Assembly (NCBI RefSeq): GCF_011045835.1
Contig: NZ_CP047349.1
Span: 1,488,001 to 1,552,000 of the forward strand
Length of the DNA stretch: 64,000 nt
From: Proteus terrae subsp. cibarius
GTDB lineage: Bacteria; Pseudomonadota; Gammaproteobacteria; Enterobacterales; Enterobacteriaceae
Direction of reading: 5' to 3'
Positions within the stretch are counted from its first letter, which is position 1, and the number at the start of each line of letters is the position of its first letter. The notes under the pieces are model-generated. The model was not told the DNA's origin, did no database searches, and saw only the letters and a list, made by a program, of their open reading frames with translations. The position numbers and the translations under genes were made by a program. This document shows, one piece after another, positions 19,725-29,951 of this stretch.

Positions 19725-20657
19725 ATGACTGATTTTGCAATGGTTTTTCCCGGTCAGGGATCACAATCTGTTGGAATGCTTGCAGAACTTGCAGAGCAAT
19801 ATCCAATCGTGATTGAAACATTTGCTCAAGCATCTGATGTATTGGGTTATTCTCTTTGGGACTTAGTTCAAAATGGCCCAGAAGAAGAGCTAAACAAAAC
19901 CTGGAAAACACAGCCAGCATTATTAGCAGCTTCTGTTGCTATTTGGCGTGTATGGCAAGAAAAACAAGGTAAAATGCCACAAATGATGGCAGGTCACAGT
20001 CTTGGCGAGTATTCTGCTTTAGTGTGTGCGGGTGTTATTGATTTCGTAGCTGCAATTAAACTAGTAGAATTACGCGGTCAACTGATGCAAGAAGCCGTGC
20101 CTGCGGGTACTGGTGCAATGTATGCGATTATCGGTTTAGATAATGACGCTATTGCAAAAGCCTGTGAAGAAGCAGCGCAAGGACAAGTTGTCTCGCCTGT
20201 AAACTTTAACTCACCGGGCCAAGTTGTTATTGCGGGCAACAAAGAAGCCGTAGAACGTGCTGGTGTGTTATGTAAAGAAGCGGGTGCTAAACGTGCTTTA
20301 CCATTAGCGGTAAGCGTGCCTTCTCATTGTGCTTTAATGAAACCGGCTGCTGATAAGCTTGCGGTTGCATTACAAGAAATTGAATTTAAACAACCTGAAA
20401 TTCAGGTCGTTAATAACGTTGATGTGATAGCGCAAACTGATGCAAATGCAATCCGTGAAGCGTTAGTTCGCCAGCTTTATAATCCGGTTCGCTGGACTGA
20501 AACGGTTGAACTTATTGCCGAAAAAGGTATCACACAACTATTAGAAATCGGGCCAGGAAAAGTATTAACTGGCTTAACAAAACGTATTTCTAAAGAGATG
20601 AACGCTGCAGCAGTTAATGATATTGCGTCATTAGATGTTGCATTAGGAAATGACTGA
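19725..20657 (+). CDS. fabD: Malonyl-CoA:ACP transacylase (FabD)
   Basis: FabD loads malonyl groups onto ACP for chain extension. Using the ATG at 19725 (after TCAGGAAAATAAAC) gives 310 residues beginning MTDFAMVFPGQGSQSVGM, the canonical N-terminus. The frame is open upstream into fabH, but that part has no homology to the family. The nucleophile Ser is in GHSLGEYSALV (~90-100). The catalytic His is in PSHCALM (~199-205) and the oxyanion Gln is in the PGQGSQ loop. 8 bp before fabG. Confidence 0.98.
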   Translation: MTDFAMVFPGQGSQSVGMLAELAEQYPIVIETFAQASDVLGYSLWDLVQNGPEEELNKTWKTQPALLAASVAIWRVWQEKQGKMPQMMAGHSLGEYSALVCAGVIDFVAAIKLVELRGQLMQEAVPAGTGAMYAIIGLDNDAIAKACEEAAQGQVVSPVNFNSPGQVVIAGNKEAVERAGVLCKEAGAKRALPLAVSVPSHCALMKPAADKLAVALQEIEFKQPEIQVVNNVDVIAQTDANAIREALVRQLYNPVRWTETVELIAEKGITQLLEIGPGKVLTGLTKRISKEMNAAAVNDIASLDVALGND

Positions 20658-20665
20658 GGGATCTC

Positions 20666-21400
20666 ATGGGATTTGACGGAAAAATAGCGCTAGTTACTGG
20701 TGCAAGCCGTGGTATTGGCCGTGCGATTGCAGAAGATTTAGTTGCACGCGGTGCGACAGTAATTGGTACGGCAACGAGTGAAAACGGTGCGCAAGCTATC
20801 AGCGAATATTTAAACGGTAAAGGTAAGGGTTTTGTGTTAAATGTCACAGAAAACGACTCTATCGAAAAATTTTTAGCAGATGTGCGTGCTGAATTTGGCG
20901 AAATTGATATTTTGGTCAATAATGCAGGTATTACTCGTGATAACCTGTTGATGCGCATGAAAGATGATGAGTGGCAAGATATCATTGACACTAATCTTTC
21001 ATCAGTCTTCCGTCTGTCTAAAGCAGTTATGCGTGCTATGATGAAAAAACGTCATGGTCGTATAATTACCATTGGTTCTGTTGTTGGAACCATGGGTAAC
21101 GCAGGACAGGCAAACTACGCGGCGGCAAAAGCGGGTGTAATTGGTTTTAGTAAATCATTAGCACGCGAAGTTGCTTCCCGTGGCATTACGGTGAATGTTG
21201 TTGCTCCGGGCTTTATCGAAACTGATATGACTAGAGCATTAACAGATGACCAAAGAGCAGGTATTTTATCTCAAGTCCCTGCTAACCGTTTAGGTGATGC
21301 CAAAGAGATTGCCAGTGCTGTAGCTTTCTTAGCGTCTGATGAAGCAAGCTATATCACGGGTGAAACATTGCATGTCAATGGTGGCATGTACATGATCTAA
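20666..21400 (+). CDS. fabG: 3-oxoacyl-ACP reductase (FabG)
   Basis: This NADPH-dependent short-chain dehydrogenase performs the first reduction of each elongation cycle. The 244 residues match E. coli. The Rossmann glycine motif GASRGIGRAI (~12-21), the NNAG motif (~86-89) and the catalytic Ser in GSVVGTMGNAGQ with Tyr and Lys in NYAAAKAG (~150-157) are all present. The C-terminal GETLHVNGGMYMI ends the domain. It is followed by ~150 bp containing the separate acpP promoter region. Confidence 0.98.
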   Translation: MGFDGKIALVTGASRGIGRAIAEDLVARGATVIGTATSENGAQAISEYLNGKGKGFVLNVTENDSIEKFLADVRAEFGEIDILVNNAGITRDNLLMRMKDDEWQDIIDTNLSSVFRLSKAVMRAMMKKRHGRIITIGSVVGTMGNAGQANYAAAKAGVIGFSKSLAREVASRGITVNVVAPGFIETDMTRALTDDQRAGILSQVPANRLGDAKEIASAVAFLASDEASYITGETLHVNGGMYMI

Positions 21401-21557
21401 TTATGGGGACGTCTTTATATTTGCTTTTTGCGTACAATATAATGCAAAATATAGCGAATAAAGTAGTCCACACAGTCGGGATTGGTTAGATCTTTTCCTG
21501 TATTTATAAACTAAGAAAATCATCGCGCAAGCGAGTTTTGATAGGAAATTTAATAGT

Positions 21558-21794
21558 ATGAGCACTATCGACGAACGCGTTAAGAAAATCATTGTTGAAC
21601 AACTGGGTGTTAAAGAGGAAGAAGTTGTAAATTCAGCTTCATTTGTTGATGACTTAGGCGCTGATTCTCTTGACACAGTTGAGCTGGTAATGGCTCTGGA
21701 AGAAGAATTCGATATCGAAATCCCAGACGAAGAAGCAGAAAAAATTACTACAGTTCAAGCTGCTATTGATTACGTTGAAAACGCAGGTAAATAA
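21558..21794 (+). CDS. acpP: Acyl carrier protein
   Basis: A 78-residue acidic four-helix protein that carries acyl chains on a phosphopantetheine arm. The attachment Ser is in [13 protein letters not shown] (Ser37). The sequence is nearly identical to E. coli AcpP throughout. It has its own ~150-bp upstream region, consistent with its very high independent expression, and a strong terminator lies before fabF. Confidence 0.99.
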
Positions 21795-21805
21795 GCTTGC
21801 TAATC

Positions 21806-21834
21806 TAGGCGGTCACTCGACCGCCTATATTTTT
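21806..21834 (+). terminator. Hairpin between acpP and fabF
   Basis: TAGGCGGTC pairs perfectly with GACCGCCTA around a 4-nt loop, followed by TATTTTT. It probably attenuates readthrough into fabF and defines the abundant acpP mRNA. Confidence 0.9.
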
Positions 21835-21868
21835 AATCCTAAACATTTTCCCTCCTTGGAGGATAAGC

Positions 21869-23110
21869 GTGTCTAAGCGTCGTGTAGTTGTGACCGGACT
21901 AGGCATGTTATCTCCTGTCGGTAATAACGCAGAAGCTTCTTGGGAAGCAGTGTGTGCCGGACAGAGTGGTATCGGCCTTATCGAAGATTTTGACACCAGT
22001 CATCATGCGACTAAATTCGCTGGATTGGTAAAAGATTTCAATCACGAAGATTATAATCTTTCGCGTAAAGACGCGCGTAAGATGGATCTTTTCATTCAAT
22101 ATGGTATTGCAGCAGGTGTGCAGGCCATTGCGGATTCAGGTCTTGAAGTAACAGAAGCCAATGCAAGTCGTATCGGAGCTGCTATTGGTTCTGGTATTGG
22201 TGGCTTAGGCCTTATCGAAGAAAACCATACTTCTATGATGAATGGTGGCCCTCGTAAAATTAGCCCATTCTTTGTGCCTTCAACCATCATTAACATGGTT
22301 GCAGGGCATTTAAGCATTATGTATGGTCTTCGTGGCCCTACAATCTCTATCGCAACAGCGTGTACTTCAGGTGTTCATAATATTGGACATGCTGCACGTA
22401 TTATCGCTTATGGTGATGCAGATGCAATGCTGGCAGGCGGTGCCGAAAAAGCAACCACACCATTAGGTTTGGGGGGCTTTGGTGCTGTTCGTGCATTATC
22501 AACACGTAACGATAATCCTCAAGCGGCTAGCCGTCCATGGGATAAAGATCGTGATGGTTTTGTATTAGGTGATGGTGCAGGTGTTCTTGTTCTTGAAGAA
22601 TACGAACACGCTAAAAACCGTGGCGCTAAAATTTATGCTGAAGTAGTTGGTTTTGGTATGAGTAGCGATGCTTATCACATGACTTCACCAGCAGAAAATG
22701 GCGAAGGCGGTGCGCTGGCGATGACAAATGCACTGAAAGATGCAGGTATTGCCTCATCAAAAGTGGGTTATATCAACGCACACGGCACATCAACAAATGC
22801 AGGTGACGTTGCTGAAGCACAAGCGGTAGAAAACGTATTTGGTAAAGGCACTGATGTATTAGTTAGCTCAACAAAATCTATGACAGGTCACTTATTAGGT
22901 GCTGCGGGTGCAATTGAGTCTATCTTTACTATCCTTTCACTGCGTGATCAAATCGTACCTCCAACAATTAACCTAGATAATCAAGACGAAAATTGTCATC
23001 TTGATTTTGTTCCACATAAAGCACGTAAAGTTGAGAACATGGAATATGCTCTGTGTAACTCATTCGGCTTTGGTGGTACTAATGGTTCAATTCTCTTTAA
23101 ACGCGTATAA
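21869..23110 (+). CDS. fabF: 3-oxoacyl-ACP synthase II (FabF)
   Basis: This condensing enzyme elongates acyl-ACP and, in E. coli, adjusts the C16:1/C18:1 ratio with temperature. It has 413 residues. The Cys-His-His triad is in [13 protein letters not shown] (~164), [12 protein letters not shown] (~304) and [13 protein letters not shown] (~341). The start is GTG at 21869, 5 nt after a strong TTGGAGGA site, and gives the conserved [13 protein letters not shown]-terminus. Confidence 0.98.
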   Translation: MSKRRVVVTGLGMLSPVGNNAEASWEAVCAGQSGIGLIEDFDTSHHATKFAGLVKDFNHEDYNLSRKDARKMDLFIQYGIAAGVQAIADSGLEVTEANASRIGAAIGSGIGGLGLIEENHTSMMNGGPRKISPFFVPSTIINMVAGHLSIMYGLRGPTISIATACTSGVHNIGHAARIIAYGDADAMLAGGAEKATTPLGLGGFGAVRALSTRNDNPQAASRPWDKDRDGFVLGDGAGVLVLEEYEHAKNRGAKIYAEVVGFGMSSDAYHMTSPAENGEGGALAMTNALKDAGIASSKVGYINAHGTSTNAGDVAEAQAVENVFGKGTDVLVSSTKSMTGHLLGAAGAIESIFTILSLRDQIVPPTINLDNQDENCHLDFVPHKARKVENMEYALCNSFGFGGTNGSILFKRV

Positions 23111-23142
23111 GCCGTTTTTTGTAGAAAGTTGAAAAAATACCT

Positions 23143-23176
23143 AAAGGCCCAGGATTATTCTGGGTCTTTTATTTTG
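23143..23176 (+). terminator. Rho-independent terminator of fabF
   Basis: AAAGGCCCAG pairs with CTGGGTCTTT (one G-U) around a 7-nt loop and runs into TTTTATTTT. Confidence 0.85.
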
Positions 23177-23244
23177 TCCTTTTACTGCCAGTTGTTTTAT
23201 TATGTGCGGATTGATATCAATAACATAGATGTAAGGTGTGTTAG

Positions 23245-24072
23245 ATGTATTGGGTAAATGGACAACAGCAACAAAATGTAGATGCCAGTGATCGAGCAGT
23301 ACAGTTTGGTGATGGCTGTTTTACAACACTGGCTGTTGAACTGGGTGATCCCGTTTTATTATCTGCACACATAAACCGCTTAAAACAAGGCTGTAACGCT
23401 CTCTTTTTACCTCATCCTAATTGGTCTGAACTTGAAAAACAGATCATCGATGTGGCTTCTCTGGCTCAAACAAAAAGTGTTATTAAAATTATTATTAGTC
23501 GTGGTTATGGTGGACGAGGATATTCCTCCAATGGATTTATAACACCGACGGTAATAATCTCACTGTCCTCTTATCCTACCCATTATCTCCGCCAGCAAAA
23601 CGAAGGTGTATCGCTTGGTATTAGCCCTGTTACTTTAGGGCAAAATCCTTTGCTGGCTGGGATCAAGCATCTTAATCGTCTAGAACAAGTCCTTATCAAA
23701 TATCATTTAGAAAAAACAGAATTTGATGATGTTTTAGTGTGTGATAATGAAGGATATTTAGTTGAAGCTAATGCGGCGAATCTTTTTTGGCGCAAAGGAG
23801 ATAGTCTTTTTACACCAAATCTGATTAATTCAGGGGTAAATGGCATTATGCGCCAATCTATTTTTCAATTAGCTCAAAAAAATCATTGGAAAATTGATAT
23901 TGTGAGAGAAAAACCTGAAACGCTTTATCAGGCTGATGAAATATGGTTAACAAATGCGTTGATGCCAGTGATCCCCGTTTCACAAATCACTTTTTCAGAT
24001 GATAAGTGCTATAAATACCCTAGTAGGGATTATTATCATGTTGTTTTACAACACACTTTGTCACTTAAATAG
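23245..24072 (+). CDS. pabC: Aminodeoxychorismate lyase (PabC)
   Basis: This PLP enzyme releases pyruvate from 4-amino-4-deoxychorismate to give p-aminobenzoate for folate. The 275 residues have the class IV aminotransferase fold. The PLP lysine is in GIKHLNRLEQVL (~140), with the conserved EANAANLFWRKGD (~173-185) and LTNALMPVIPVSQI. It is followed closely by mltG and tmk, the conserved enterobacterial operon pabC-mltG-tmk-holB-ycfH. Confidence 0.95.
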   Translation: MYWVNGQQQQNVDASDRAVQFGDGCFTTLAVELGDPVLLSAHINRLKQGCNALFLPHPNWSELEKQIIDVASLAQTKSVIKIIISRGYGGRGYSSNGFITPTVIISLSSYPTHYLRQQNEGVSLGISPVTLGQNPLLAGIKHLNRLEQVLIKYHLEKTEFDDVLVCDNEGYLVEANAANLFWRKGDSLFTPNLINSGVNGIMRQSIFQLAQKNHWKIDIVREKPETLYQADEIWLTNALMPVIPVSQITFSDDKCYKYPSRDYYHVVLQHTLSLK

Positions 24073-24089
24073 AATTTAATGAGTTATAA

Positions 24090-25112
24090 ATGAAGATAAA
24101 AAAAATAGTATGGATAGTTTTTTTTGCCTTATTGATTAGCCTTGGTGCAGCTGCATTGTATATGATGCAACATATTCGGGGTCTAGAAGAAAATATTGTT
24201 GTAAAACAAGATGAAATGCTACTGACTGTACCAGCAGGAACAGGGCGTGTTGCTATGGAGCAACTATTAATAAAAAACAATCTGCTTAATGAAGGAGATT
24301 ATTTTCAGGTTTTATTAAAAGTGAAACCTGAATTAAGCCAATTTAAAGCAGGTACTTATCGTTTAACAAAAGGAATGACATTGCATGATGTCTTACTGCT
24401 TATCAAAAGTGGTAAAGAAGCCCAGTTCTCAATCCGTTTTATTGAAGGAAGTCGCTTAAAGGATTGGCAATCTATTTTTGAGCAAGCGCCTCAGCTTGCT
24501 GCTGTCGCACACACAATGGATAGTGATAAGTTACGTGAAGAAATAGGAATAAAGCCAGAAATTTCTAATCTAGAAGGTTGGTTTGCACCTGATACATACC
24601 ATTACACTGCGGGTACGACCGATGTCGCAATTTTAAAACGCGCCTACCAGCAAATGGAAAAAACATTAGAAGAAGAGTGGATTAAACGCGATAGTGATTT
24701 ACCGTATAAATCGGCTTATGAAATGCTTATCATGGCATCAATTATTGAAAAAGAGACGGGTATTGATGCAGAAAGAACAAAAGTCGCGTCTGTTTTTGTT
24801 AATCGATTAAAAACTAATATGCGATTACAGACCGACCCAACGGTTATCTATGGTTTAGGTGATAAATATAGAGGCACGATTTATCGTAGTGATTTAAATG
24901 GTTATACACCTTATAACACGTATCAAATTGATGGCTTACCACCAACACCAATAGCAATGCCAGGTGTCGCTTCAATTAGAGCTGCTGCACATCCAGCGGA
25001 TACTCGTTATCTCTATTTTGTTGCAGATGGAACGGGTGGTCATAAATTTTCAACCACACTAAATGAACATAATAAAGCCGTCGCACAATATCGACGCTTA
25101 CAACAAAGATAA
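24090..25112 (+). CDS. mltG: Endolytic murein transglycosylase MltG
   Basis: This inner-membrane lytic transglycosylase cuts nascent glycan strands and is thought to set chain termination. The 340 residues show a single N-terminal membrane anchor (residues ~5-25), a LysM-like subdomain, then the YceG domain. The catalytic Glu is in [10 protein letters not shown] (~218-227). The signature [11 protein letters not shown] and the segment [20 protein letters not shown] are intact. It ends 2 bp before tmk. Confidence 0.96.
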   Translation: MKIKKIVWIVFFALLISLGAAALYMMQHIRGLEENIVVKQDEMLLTVPAGTGRVAMEQLLIKNNLLNEGDYFQVLLKVKPELSQFKAGTYRLTKGMTLHDVLLLIKSGKEAQFSIRFIEGSRLKDWQSIFEQAPQLAAVAHTMDSDKLREEIGIKPEISNLEGWFAPDTYHYTAGTTDVAILKRAYQQMEKTLEEEWIKRDSDLPYKSAYEMLIMASIIEKETGIDAERTKVASVFVNRLKTNMRLQTDPTVIYGLGDKYRGTIYRSDLNGYTPYNTYQIDGLPPTPIAMPGVASIRAAAHPADTRYLYFVADGTGGHKFSTTLNEHNKAVAQYRRLQQR

Positions 25113-25114
25113 TT

Positions 25115-25762
25115 ATGAACAACAGTAAATTTATTGTAATTGAAGGACTTGAAGGCGCTGGAAAAACCAGTGCGATCCAAACGGTTGTTGATACCCTAAA
25201 AGATAAAGGTATTACTAACTTAGCATTTACTCGTGAACCGGGTGGCACACCGCTTGCCGAAAAATTACGTGAACTTATTAAACAAGGTATTGAGGGTGAA
25301 AAAGTCACGGATAAAGCAGAATTATTGATGCTATACGCAGCGCGTGTTCAGCTTATAGAAAATGTGATAAAACCTGCGCTTGCGGATGGCCAATGGGTTA
25401 TTGGTGATAGACATGATCTCTCTTCACAAGCTTATCAAGGTGGCGGACGTGGCTTAGATAAAGATCTTATGTTGTCACTTCGTAATACTGTCCTTGGTGA
25501 TTTTCGTCCTGACTTAACCTTATATCTTGATTTAGATCCTGCTATTGGCCTTGCCAGAGCGCGTGCTAGAGGTGAGCTAGACCGAATTGAAAAAGAGTCA
25601 ATGGATTTCTTTTATCGTACTCGCGAACGTTATCAAGCATTGGCTAATGATGATGATTCCATTATTACGATAGATGCCTCTCAAGCGATTGAAAAAGTAC
25701 AAGCAGATATTCGTCAAACATTAACAGCGTGGCTAGTTCAGCAGGAAAATAAATCACTATGA
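25115..25762 (+). CDS. tmk: Thymidylate kinase
   Basis: Tmk phosphorylates dTMP to dTDP. The 215 residues contain the P-loop [11 protein letters not shown] (~10-20), the DR-type substrate loop with [15 protein letters not shown] (~39-53) and [17 protein letters not shown] (~95-111). The LID region [13 protein letters not shown] (~147-159) has the arginines of the enterobacterial (type II) enzyme. It overlaps holB by the ATGA tetranucleotide, indicating translational coupling. Confidence 0.97.
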   Translation: MNNSKFIVIEGLEGAGKTSAIQTVVDTLKDKGITNLAFTREPGGTPLAEKLRELIKQGIEGEKVTDKAELLMLYAARVQLIENVIKPALADGQWVIGDRHDLSSQAYQGGGRGLDKDLMLSLRNTVLGDFRPDLTLYLDLDPAIGLARARARGELDRIEKESMDFFYRTRERYQALANDDDSIITIDASQAIEKVQADIRQTLTAWLVQQENKSL

Positions 25763-26742
25763 ATTGGTATCCTTGGCTAAATCAGGCATATCGACAACTT
25801 ATTAGCATGTATCAAGAAGGGCGAGGTCATCATGCTTTGCTTTTACATGCGATAGAAGGCATGGGAGGAGAAGCACTCTCTTATGGGTTAAGTCGTTGGT
25901 TAATGTGCCAGAATAAACAGGGATTAAAAAGTTGTAATGAATGCCATAGCTGTCGATTGATGCTTGCTGAAACACACCCTGATTGGCATGTTTTACAAAG
26001 TGAAAAGGGTAAGTCCTCGATTGGTATTGAAGCAATAAGAAAAGTCACTGAAAAGCTGGAACATCATGCTCAGCAAAGTGGTTCTAGAATAGTTTGGATA
26101 AAAGACGTTGAAGCGTTAACAGAAGCTGCTGCAAATGCATTACTCAAAACGTTAGAAGAGCCACCTAAAAATACCTATTTTTTACTGAATTGTCAGCAAC
26201 CAGAGGTTTTATTAGCGACATTGCGTAGCCGTTGTTTTTATTACCATTTAGCAACGCCGGATCTTCAACACGCAACGCACTGGTTACAGCAACAATTACC
26301 AAACATACCTTATGCGAATAGTGTGACAGCATTGAATTTATCGCAGAATGCTCCAATTTTGGCGCTTTCATTATTGAAAGATGAGTGGAAAGAAAGAGAG
26401 ACTTTTTGCCAAGCGTTATATACCAGCATACAACAACGTAATTTATATGCATTTCTGCCACAATTAAATCAAGATAATGCTGAGCATCGCCTGTATTGGT
26501 TGTTATCACTGCTGCTTGATGCATTAAAATATCAAACCAATGCACAAACCTATTGTATGAACCAAGATCAGCAAGCATTGATTATGGCGTTATCACAATG
26601 GCCTTCGGATATTTTATTATCCACTATTGATGGATGGAAACAGTGTCGTTATCAGTTAATGACCATTCCTGCATTAAATAGAGAATTGTTACTAGTAGAA
26701 CAACTGCTAGATTGGGAAAATCAGCTAGCCACAAAAAATTAA
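25759..26742 (+). CDS. holB: DNA polymerase III delta' subunit
   Basis: This is a clamp-loader stator subunit. The 327 residues show the AAA+ fold without a functional P-loop ([19 protein letters not shown]). The zinc module is [19 protein letters not shown] (~50-68), and the SRC arginine-finger motif LRSRCFYYH (~155-163) is present. The start overlaps tmk by four bases. Confidence 0.96.
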   Translation: MNWYPWLNQAYRQLISMYQEGRGHHALLLHAIEGMGGEALSYGLSRWLMCQNKQGLKSCNECHSCRLMLAETHPDWHVLQSEKGKSSIGIEAIRKVTEKLEHHAQQSGSRIVWIKDVEALTEAAANALLKTLEEPPKNTYFLLNCQQPEVLLATLRSRCFYYHLATPDLQHATHWLQQQLPNIPYANSVTALNLSQNAPILALSLLKDEWKERETFCQALYTSIQQRNLYAFLPQLNQDNAEHRLYWLLSLLLDALKYQTNAQTYCMNQDQQALIMALSQWPSDILLSTIDGWKQCRYQLMTIPALNRELLLVEQLLDWENQLATKN

Positions 26743-26817
26743 TTAGCTATATATTAATTATGATTTAGCTGTAATAAAAAACACCTATAAGTTGTACCAG
26801 ATAAATGAGAGTAAGTT

Positions 26818-27603
26818 ATGTTTTTAGTTGATTCACACTGCCATCTCGACTGCTTAGATTATGAAAAATTACATGAAAATATTGATGATGTTGTCGAAAA
26901 AGCACAGCAGCGTGATGTTCAATATATGTTAGCAGTAGCAACCACATTACCAGGTTTTAAAAGTATGCGTGAGCTAATCGGCAAACGTGACAATATTGCC
27001 TTTTCTTGTGGGATCCATCCTTTAAATTTAGACGAAGGTCATGATGTTGAAGAATTAGCTCGTTTAGCAACCGCACCTGATGTTGTAGCTTTAGGTGAAA
27101 CAGGGCTAGATTACTATTACCAACAAGAAAATGCGGCACTACAACGTGACATTTTCCGTGAACATATTCGTATTGGGCGCCAAGTTAATAAACCCGTTAT
27201 TGTGCATACACGCAGTGCTCGTGAAGATACATTATCCATTTTAAAAGAAGAAAAAGTTCAAGATTGTGGCGGTGTTCTGCATTGCTTTACAGAAGATAAA
27301 GAGACTGCAACCGCATTACTTGATCTTGGAATGTATATCTCTTTTTCCGGCATTGTGACATTTAGAAATGCTGAACAAATCAGAGAGGCCGCTCGTATTG
27401 TTCCTCTTGATAGAATTTTAGTCGAAACAGACTCTCCTTATTTAGCGCCAGTTCCTCATCGAGGAAAAGAAAATCAACCGGCTTATGTCCGTGATGTTGC
27501 AGAGTATATGGCAGTCTTAAAAGGGGTGAGTGTTGAAGAGTTGGCGCAACAAACAACGCGTAACTTTGCTAAGCTCTTTCATATTCAAAACTTACCTGCT
27601 TAA
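26818..27603 (+). CDS. ycfH: TatD-family metal-dependent hydrolase YcfH
   Basis: A 261-residue TIM-barrel metallohydrolase of the TatD/YcfH group, proposed DNase or deoxyribonucleotide-processing activity. Metal ligands are visible: H7 and H9 in DSHCHLDCL, Glu in ALGETGLDYYY (~93-103), His in VIVHTRSARED (~128), His in GVLHCFTED (~153) and Asp in VETDSPYLAP (~203-212). Last gene of the pabC-to-ycfH group. In E. coli ptsG and fhuE follow, but here hinT starts 42 bp later. Confidence 0.95.
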   Translation: MFLVDSHCHLDCLDYEKLHENIDDVVEKAQQRDVQYMLAVATTLPGFKSMRELIGKRDNIAFSCGIHPLNLDEGHDVEELARLATAPDVVALGETGLDYYYQQENAALQRDIFREHIRIGRQVNKPVIVHTRSAREDTLSILKEEKVQDCGGVLHCFTEDKETATALLDLGMYISFSGIVTFRNAEQIREAARIVPLDRILVETDSPYLAPVPHRGKENQPAYVRDVAEYMAVLKGVSVEELAQQTTRNFAKLFHIQNLPA

Positions 27604-27645
27604 TAGAATTAATCAGGAATTAAAATAAATAATAAGGTGATGGAA

Positions 27646-27996
27646 ATGGCAGAAGAAACAATTTTCAGTAAAATTATTCGTGGTGAAATCCCAGCTAATA
27701 TCGTTTTTCAAGATGATACAGTGACGGCATTTCGTGATATTTCACCTCAAGCACCGACTCATATTTTAATTATTCCCAATAAACTTATTCCTACTGTAAA
27801 TGATGTTACTGCGGAAGATGAACAAGTATTAGGACACCTTTTTGTTGTTGCTGCAAAAATTGCACAACAAGAAGGTATTGCTGAAGATGGTTATCGCTTG
27901 GTGATGAACTGTAACAAACATGGTGGACAAGAAGTTTTCCATATTCATATGCATTTGCTTGGCGGAAAACCATTAGGGCCACTATTAAACCAATAA
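27646..27996 (+). CDS. hinT: HIT-family purine nucleoside phosphoramidase
   Basis: HinT hydrolyses adenosine phosphoramidates and aminoacyl-adenylates such as lysyl-AMP. The histidine triad HIHMHLLGG is at ~99-107. The ATG at 27646, five bases after AAGGTGA, gives the [17 protein letters not shown]-terminus that matches E. coli; the GTG at 27637 and ATG at 27640 lie inside the ribosome-binding site. 116 residues. Confidence 0.96.
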   Translation: MAEETIFSKIIRGEIPANIVFQDDTVTAFRDISPQAPTHILIIPNKLIPTVNDVTAEDEQVLGHLFVVAAKIAQQEGIAEDGYRLVMNCNKHGGQEVFHIHMHLLGGKPLGPLLNQ

Positions 27997-28035
27997 TGGA
28001 TATAATGCTAACAGCAGGATAACAGGAAGTAATAC

Positions 28036-28437
28036 ATGATAAGACAAGGTAAGACCATTTGTTCATTACTTATCGCTGTGTTTATGATGACATTGCTCTC
28101 AGGATGTTTATCATCTCATTCAGATAATAAACTCTATTTCAATCGTCAGCAGGCTATTATTATGGAGCCTTCGGTATTAGTTGTAGGCATTGTTGCCGGT
28201 CAGCCAACTATTGAACACCATGCTAATGGCACAAAAGCGACAGTCATGTTATCAAATACACAATCTTACCCTGTCTCTATTCGCTATCGTTTTTATTGGT
28301 ATAACGAACAAGGGCTTGAAGTTTCCCCTGCTGGGAATGTAAATGATGTGACTATTCTTGGTGATGGTGATACCGAAATTAGTGGTGATATACCAGATAA
28401 GACCATTAGTTATGTCAGAGTTTATCTCTTTACTTAG
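28036..28437 (+). CDS. ycfL: YcfL-family lipoprotein
   Basis: A 133-residue lipoprotein with signal and lipobox ending TLLSGC (Cys ~24). The domain is the DUF1425 family, seen in VRIRYRFYWYNEQGLEV-like text (here SIRYRFYWYNEQGLEVSP) and the GDTEISGDIPDKTISYVRVYL tail. Function is unknown. In E. coli it forms an operon with lpoB; here lpoB follows 17 bp later, so a cell-envelope role by association is possible but unproven. Confidence 0.9.
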   Translation: MIRQGKTICSLLIAVFMMTLLSGCLSSHSDNKLYFNRQQAIIMEPSVLVVGIVAGQPTIEHHANGTKATVMLSNTQSYPVSIRYRFYWYNEQGLEVSPAGNVNDVTILGDGDTEISGDIPDKTISYVRVYLFT

Positions 28438-28454
28438 GATAAGGTAACGCGAGC

Positions 28455-29036
28455 ATGAAAAGAGTTCTATTTGTGGCGATCTCTGTGTTTTTATTAGCAG
28501 GTTGTCCATCCATGTTGCCACAACAACCGCCAGTACCTGTTGAGCCTGTTACGCCTACAGAGCCAGTAGAGCCACCTAAACCCATAGAGCCACCGATTGA
28601 AGTTGTGCCAACACCACCTAAAATCACGAGTATTAATTGGAATGCAGCTGTCACTCCTTTAATTAGAGAAATGGCTGTTACTGGTGATTTAGAAGTGGGT
28701 AAGCTTATCGTTGTTGATAATGTTAAAAATAATTCAGGCGGGAATATTCAAGCGGTAAATGCAACCAATACCATTATTGAATCAGTTAATAGTATTAGCG
28801 CATTACAAACCGTGCCTTATACACAAATGATGTCAGCACGAAAAGCACTTGGTTTATCCGGTGAAGATAGTTTAGGTCTTCGTAGTGCAGCGATTGGTTT
28901 AGCCCGTTATTTGAAAGCTGATTATATTTTATTCTCAACCGTTGATGGTAGAAAAGATAACCGTGTGATCAGTATGCAATTAATGTCAGTTTCTTCTGGT
29001 GAAATTCTTTGGAATGGACGCCATCAGGTTGAGTGA
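28455..29036 (+). CDS. lpoB: Penicillin-binding protein activator LpoB
   Basis: This outer-membrane lipoprotein reaches through the periplasm to activate the transglycosylase/transpeptidase PBP1b. The 193 residues begin with a lipoprotein signal (lipobox LLAGC, Cys17). A Pro/Glu/Val-rich flexible linker (~20-57) follows, then the TolB-like globular domain (~60-193) with VGKLIVVDNVKN and KADYILFSTVDGR. The stop overlaps the start region of thiK. Confidence 0.95.
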   Translation: MKRVLFVAISVFLLAGCPSMLPQQPPVPVEPVTPTEPVEPPKPIEPPIEVVPTPPKITSINWNAAVTPLIREMAVTGDLEVGKLIVVDNVKNNSGGNIQAVNATNTIIESVNSISALQTVPYTQMMSARKALGLSGEDSLGLRSAAIGLARYLKADYILFSTVDGRKDNRVISMQLMSVSSGEILWNGRHQVE

Positions 29037-29913
29037 TCCGCATTACTCAAGTTTGCTTAATGCCTTGCAAGCGCTTTTTCCTGCAACGGCATTAAGTAAA
29101 TGGAAAATTACGGCATTAGAAGGATCAGGAGGTGGCGCTTTTCGCGTGCAATGTGCAGATATAGATTGGGTTGCTCGCTATTATGGTGATGAAAAAAAAG
29201 CACTTTATGTACATGGAAGAAAAGAATACGCCATTTTAAAACAGCTTTCAGGATCTGACATATCACCTAAAGTTGCCACTCGTTATAAAGAATGGTTTTT
29301 TCTTTATTGGTTACAGGGCGAACATTTAACCCATCAATCACTTTTTAGCACTTATTTAAAACCACTGGCTGAAAAAATAGCCATACTTCATCAACACTCG
29401 CCGTTAGGTTTCCCCCTCAACTTAAATCATGAGCTATTAGTTTATTGGCAGAATATTGATAGGAAACGTTTGTCTGCTAAATGGCTACATTTACAACAAC
29501 ATTTTTTACGCCAACCGCGATGCAATCTCATAAAATACGCGCCTGCTCACATGGATTTGCACGTTGAGAATATTCTTCTTAGTGATTCCGGTATAAAATT
29601 TATTGATTGGGAATATGCTGCCGATATTGATACAGCGGATTCGTTGATGACGTTCTTCGCAACAAATCAACTCAATGAATCGCAGCAAAATCTGTTTTTA
29701 GATTATTATTGTTCGTATCATTGTCATTATGCTCAACTCAAAGAGACGAATGTTTCATCTGTGAAGGAGTTGAGAGAGCGTATTCTTTCAAGAGAGCCAT
29801 TCATTTTTTATATGATGCTAATGTGGTATGAAGTTCGTTGGCAACAAACAAAAGATGGATCATTTTTAATAATGTCTGAACCTTTACGTCGCTATTTTAG
29901 TCTGACGAGTTAA
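29014..29913 (+). CDS. thiK: Thiamine kinase
   Basis: An APH-fold kinase that phosphorylates thiamine during salvage. The catalytic motif [15 protein letters not shown] (~182-196) and the metal motif [11 protein letters not shown] (~200-210) are both intact, and the family opening [10 protein letters not shown] is recognisable. The start is uncertain: ATG 29014 (overlapping lpoB by 23 nt), TTG 29029 (overlap 8 nt, best fit to the E. coli N-terminus) and GTG 28999 are all possible. It belongs to the ycfL-lpoB-thiK-nagZ-ycfP run, as in E. coli. Confidence 0.9.
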   Translation: MDAIRLSDPHYSSLLNALQALFPATALSKWKITALEGSGGGAFRVQCADIDWVARYYGDEKKALYVHGRKEYAILKQLSGSDISPKVATRYKEWFFLYWLQGEHLTHQSLFSTYLKPLAEKIAILHQHSPLGFPLNLNHELLVYWQNIDRKRLSAKWLHLQQHFLRQPRCNLIKYAPAHMDLHVENILLSDSGIKFIDWEYAADIDTADSLMTFFATNQLNESQQNLFLDYYCSYHCHYAQLKETNVSSVKELRERILSREPFIFYMMLMWYEVRWQQTKDGSFLIMSEPLRRYFSLTS

Positions 29914-29951
29914 AGACATTATCTTGTCACAATTACAAAGAGAGGAATGTT

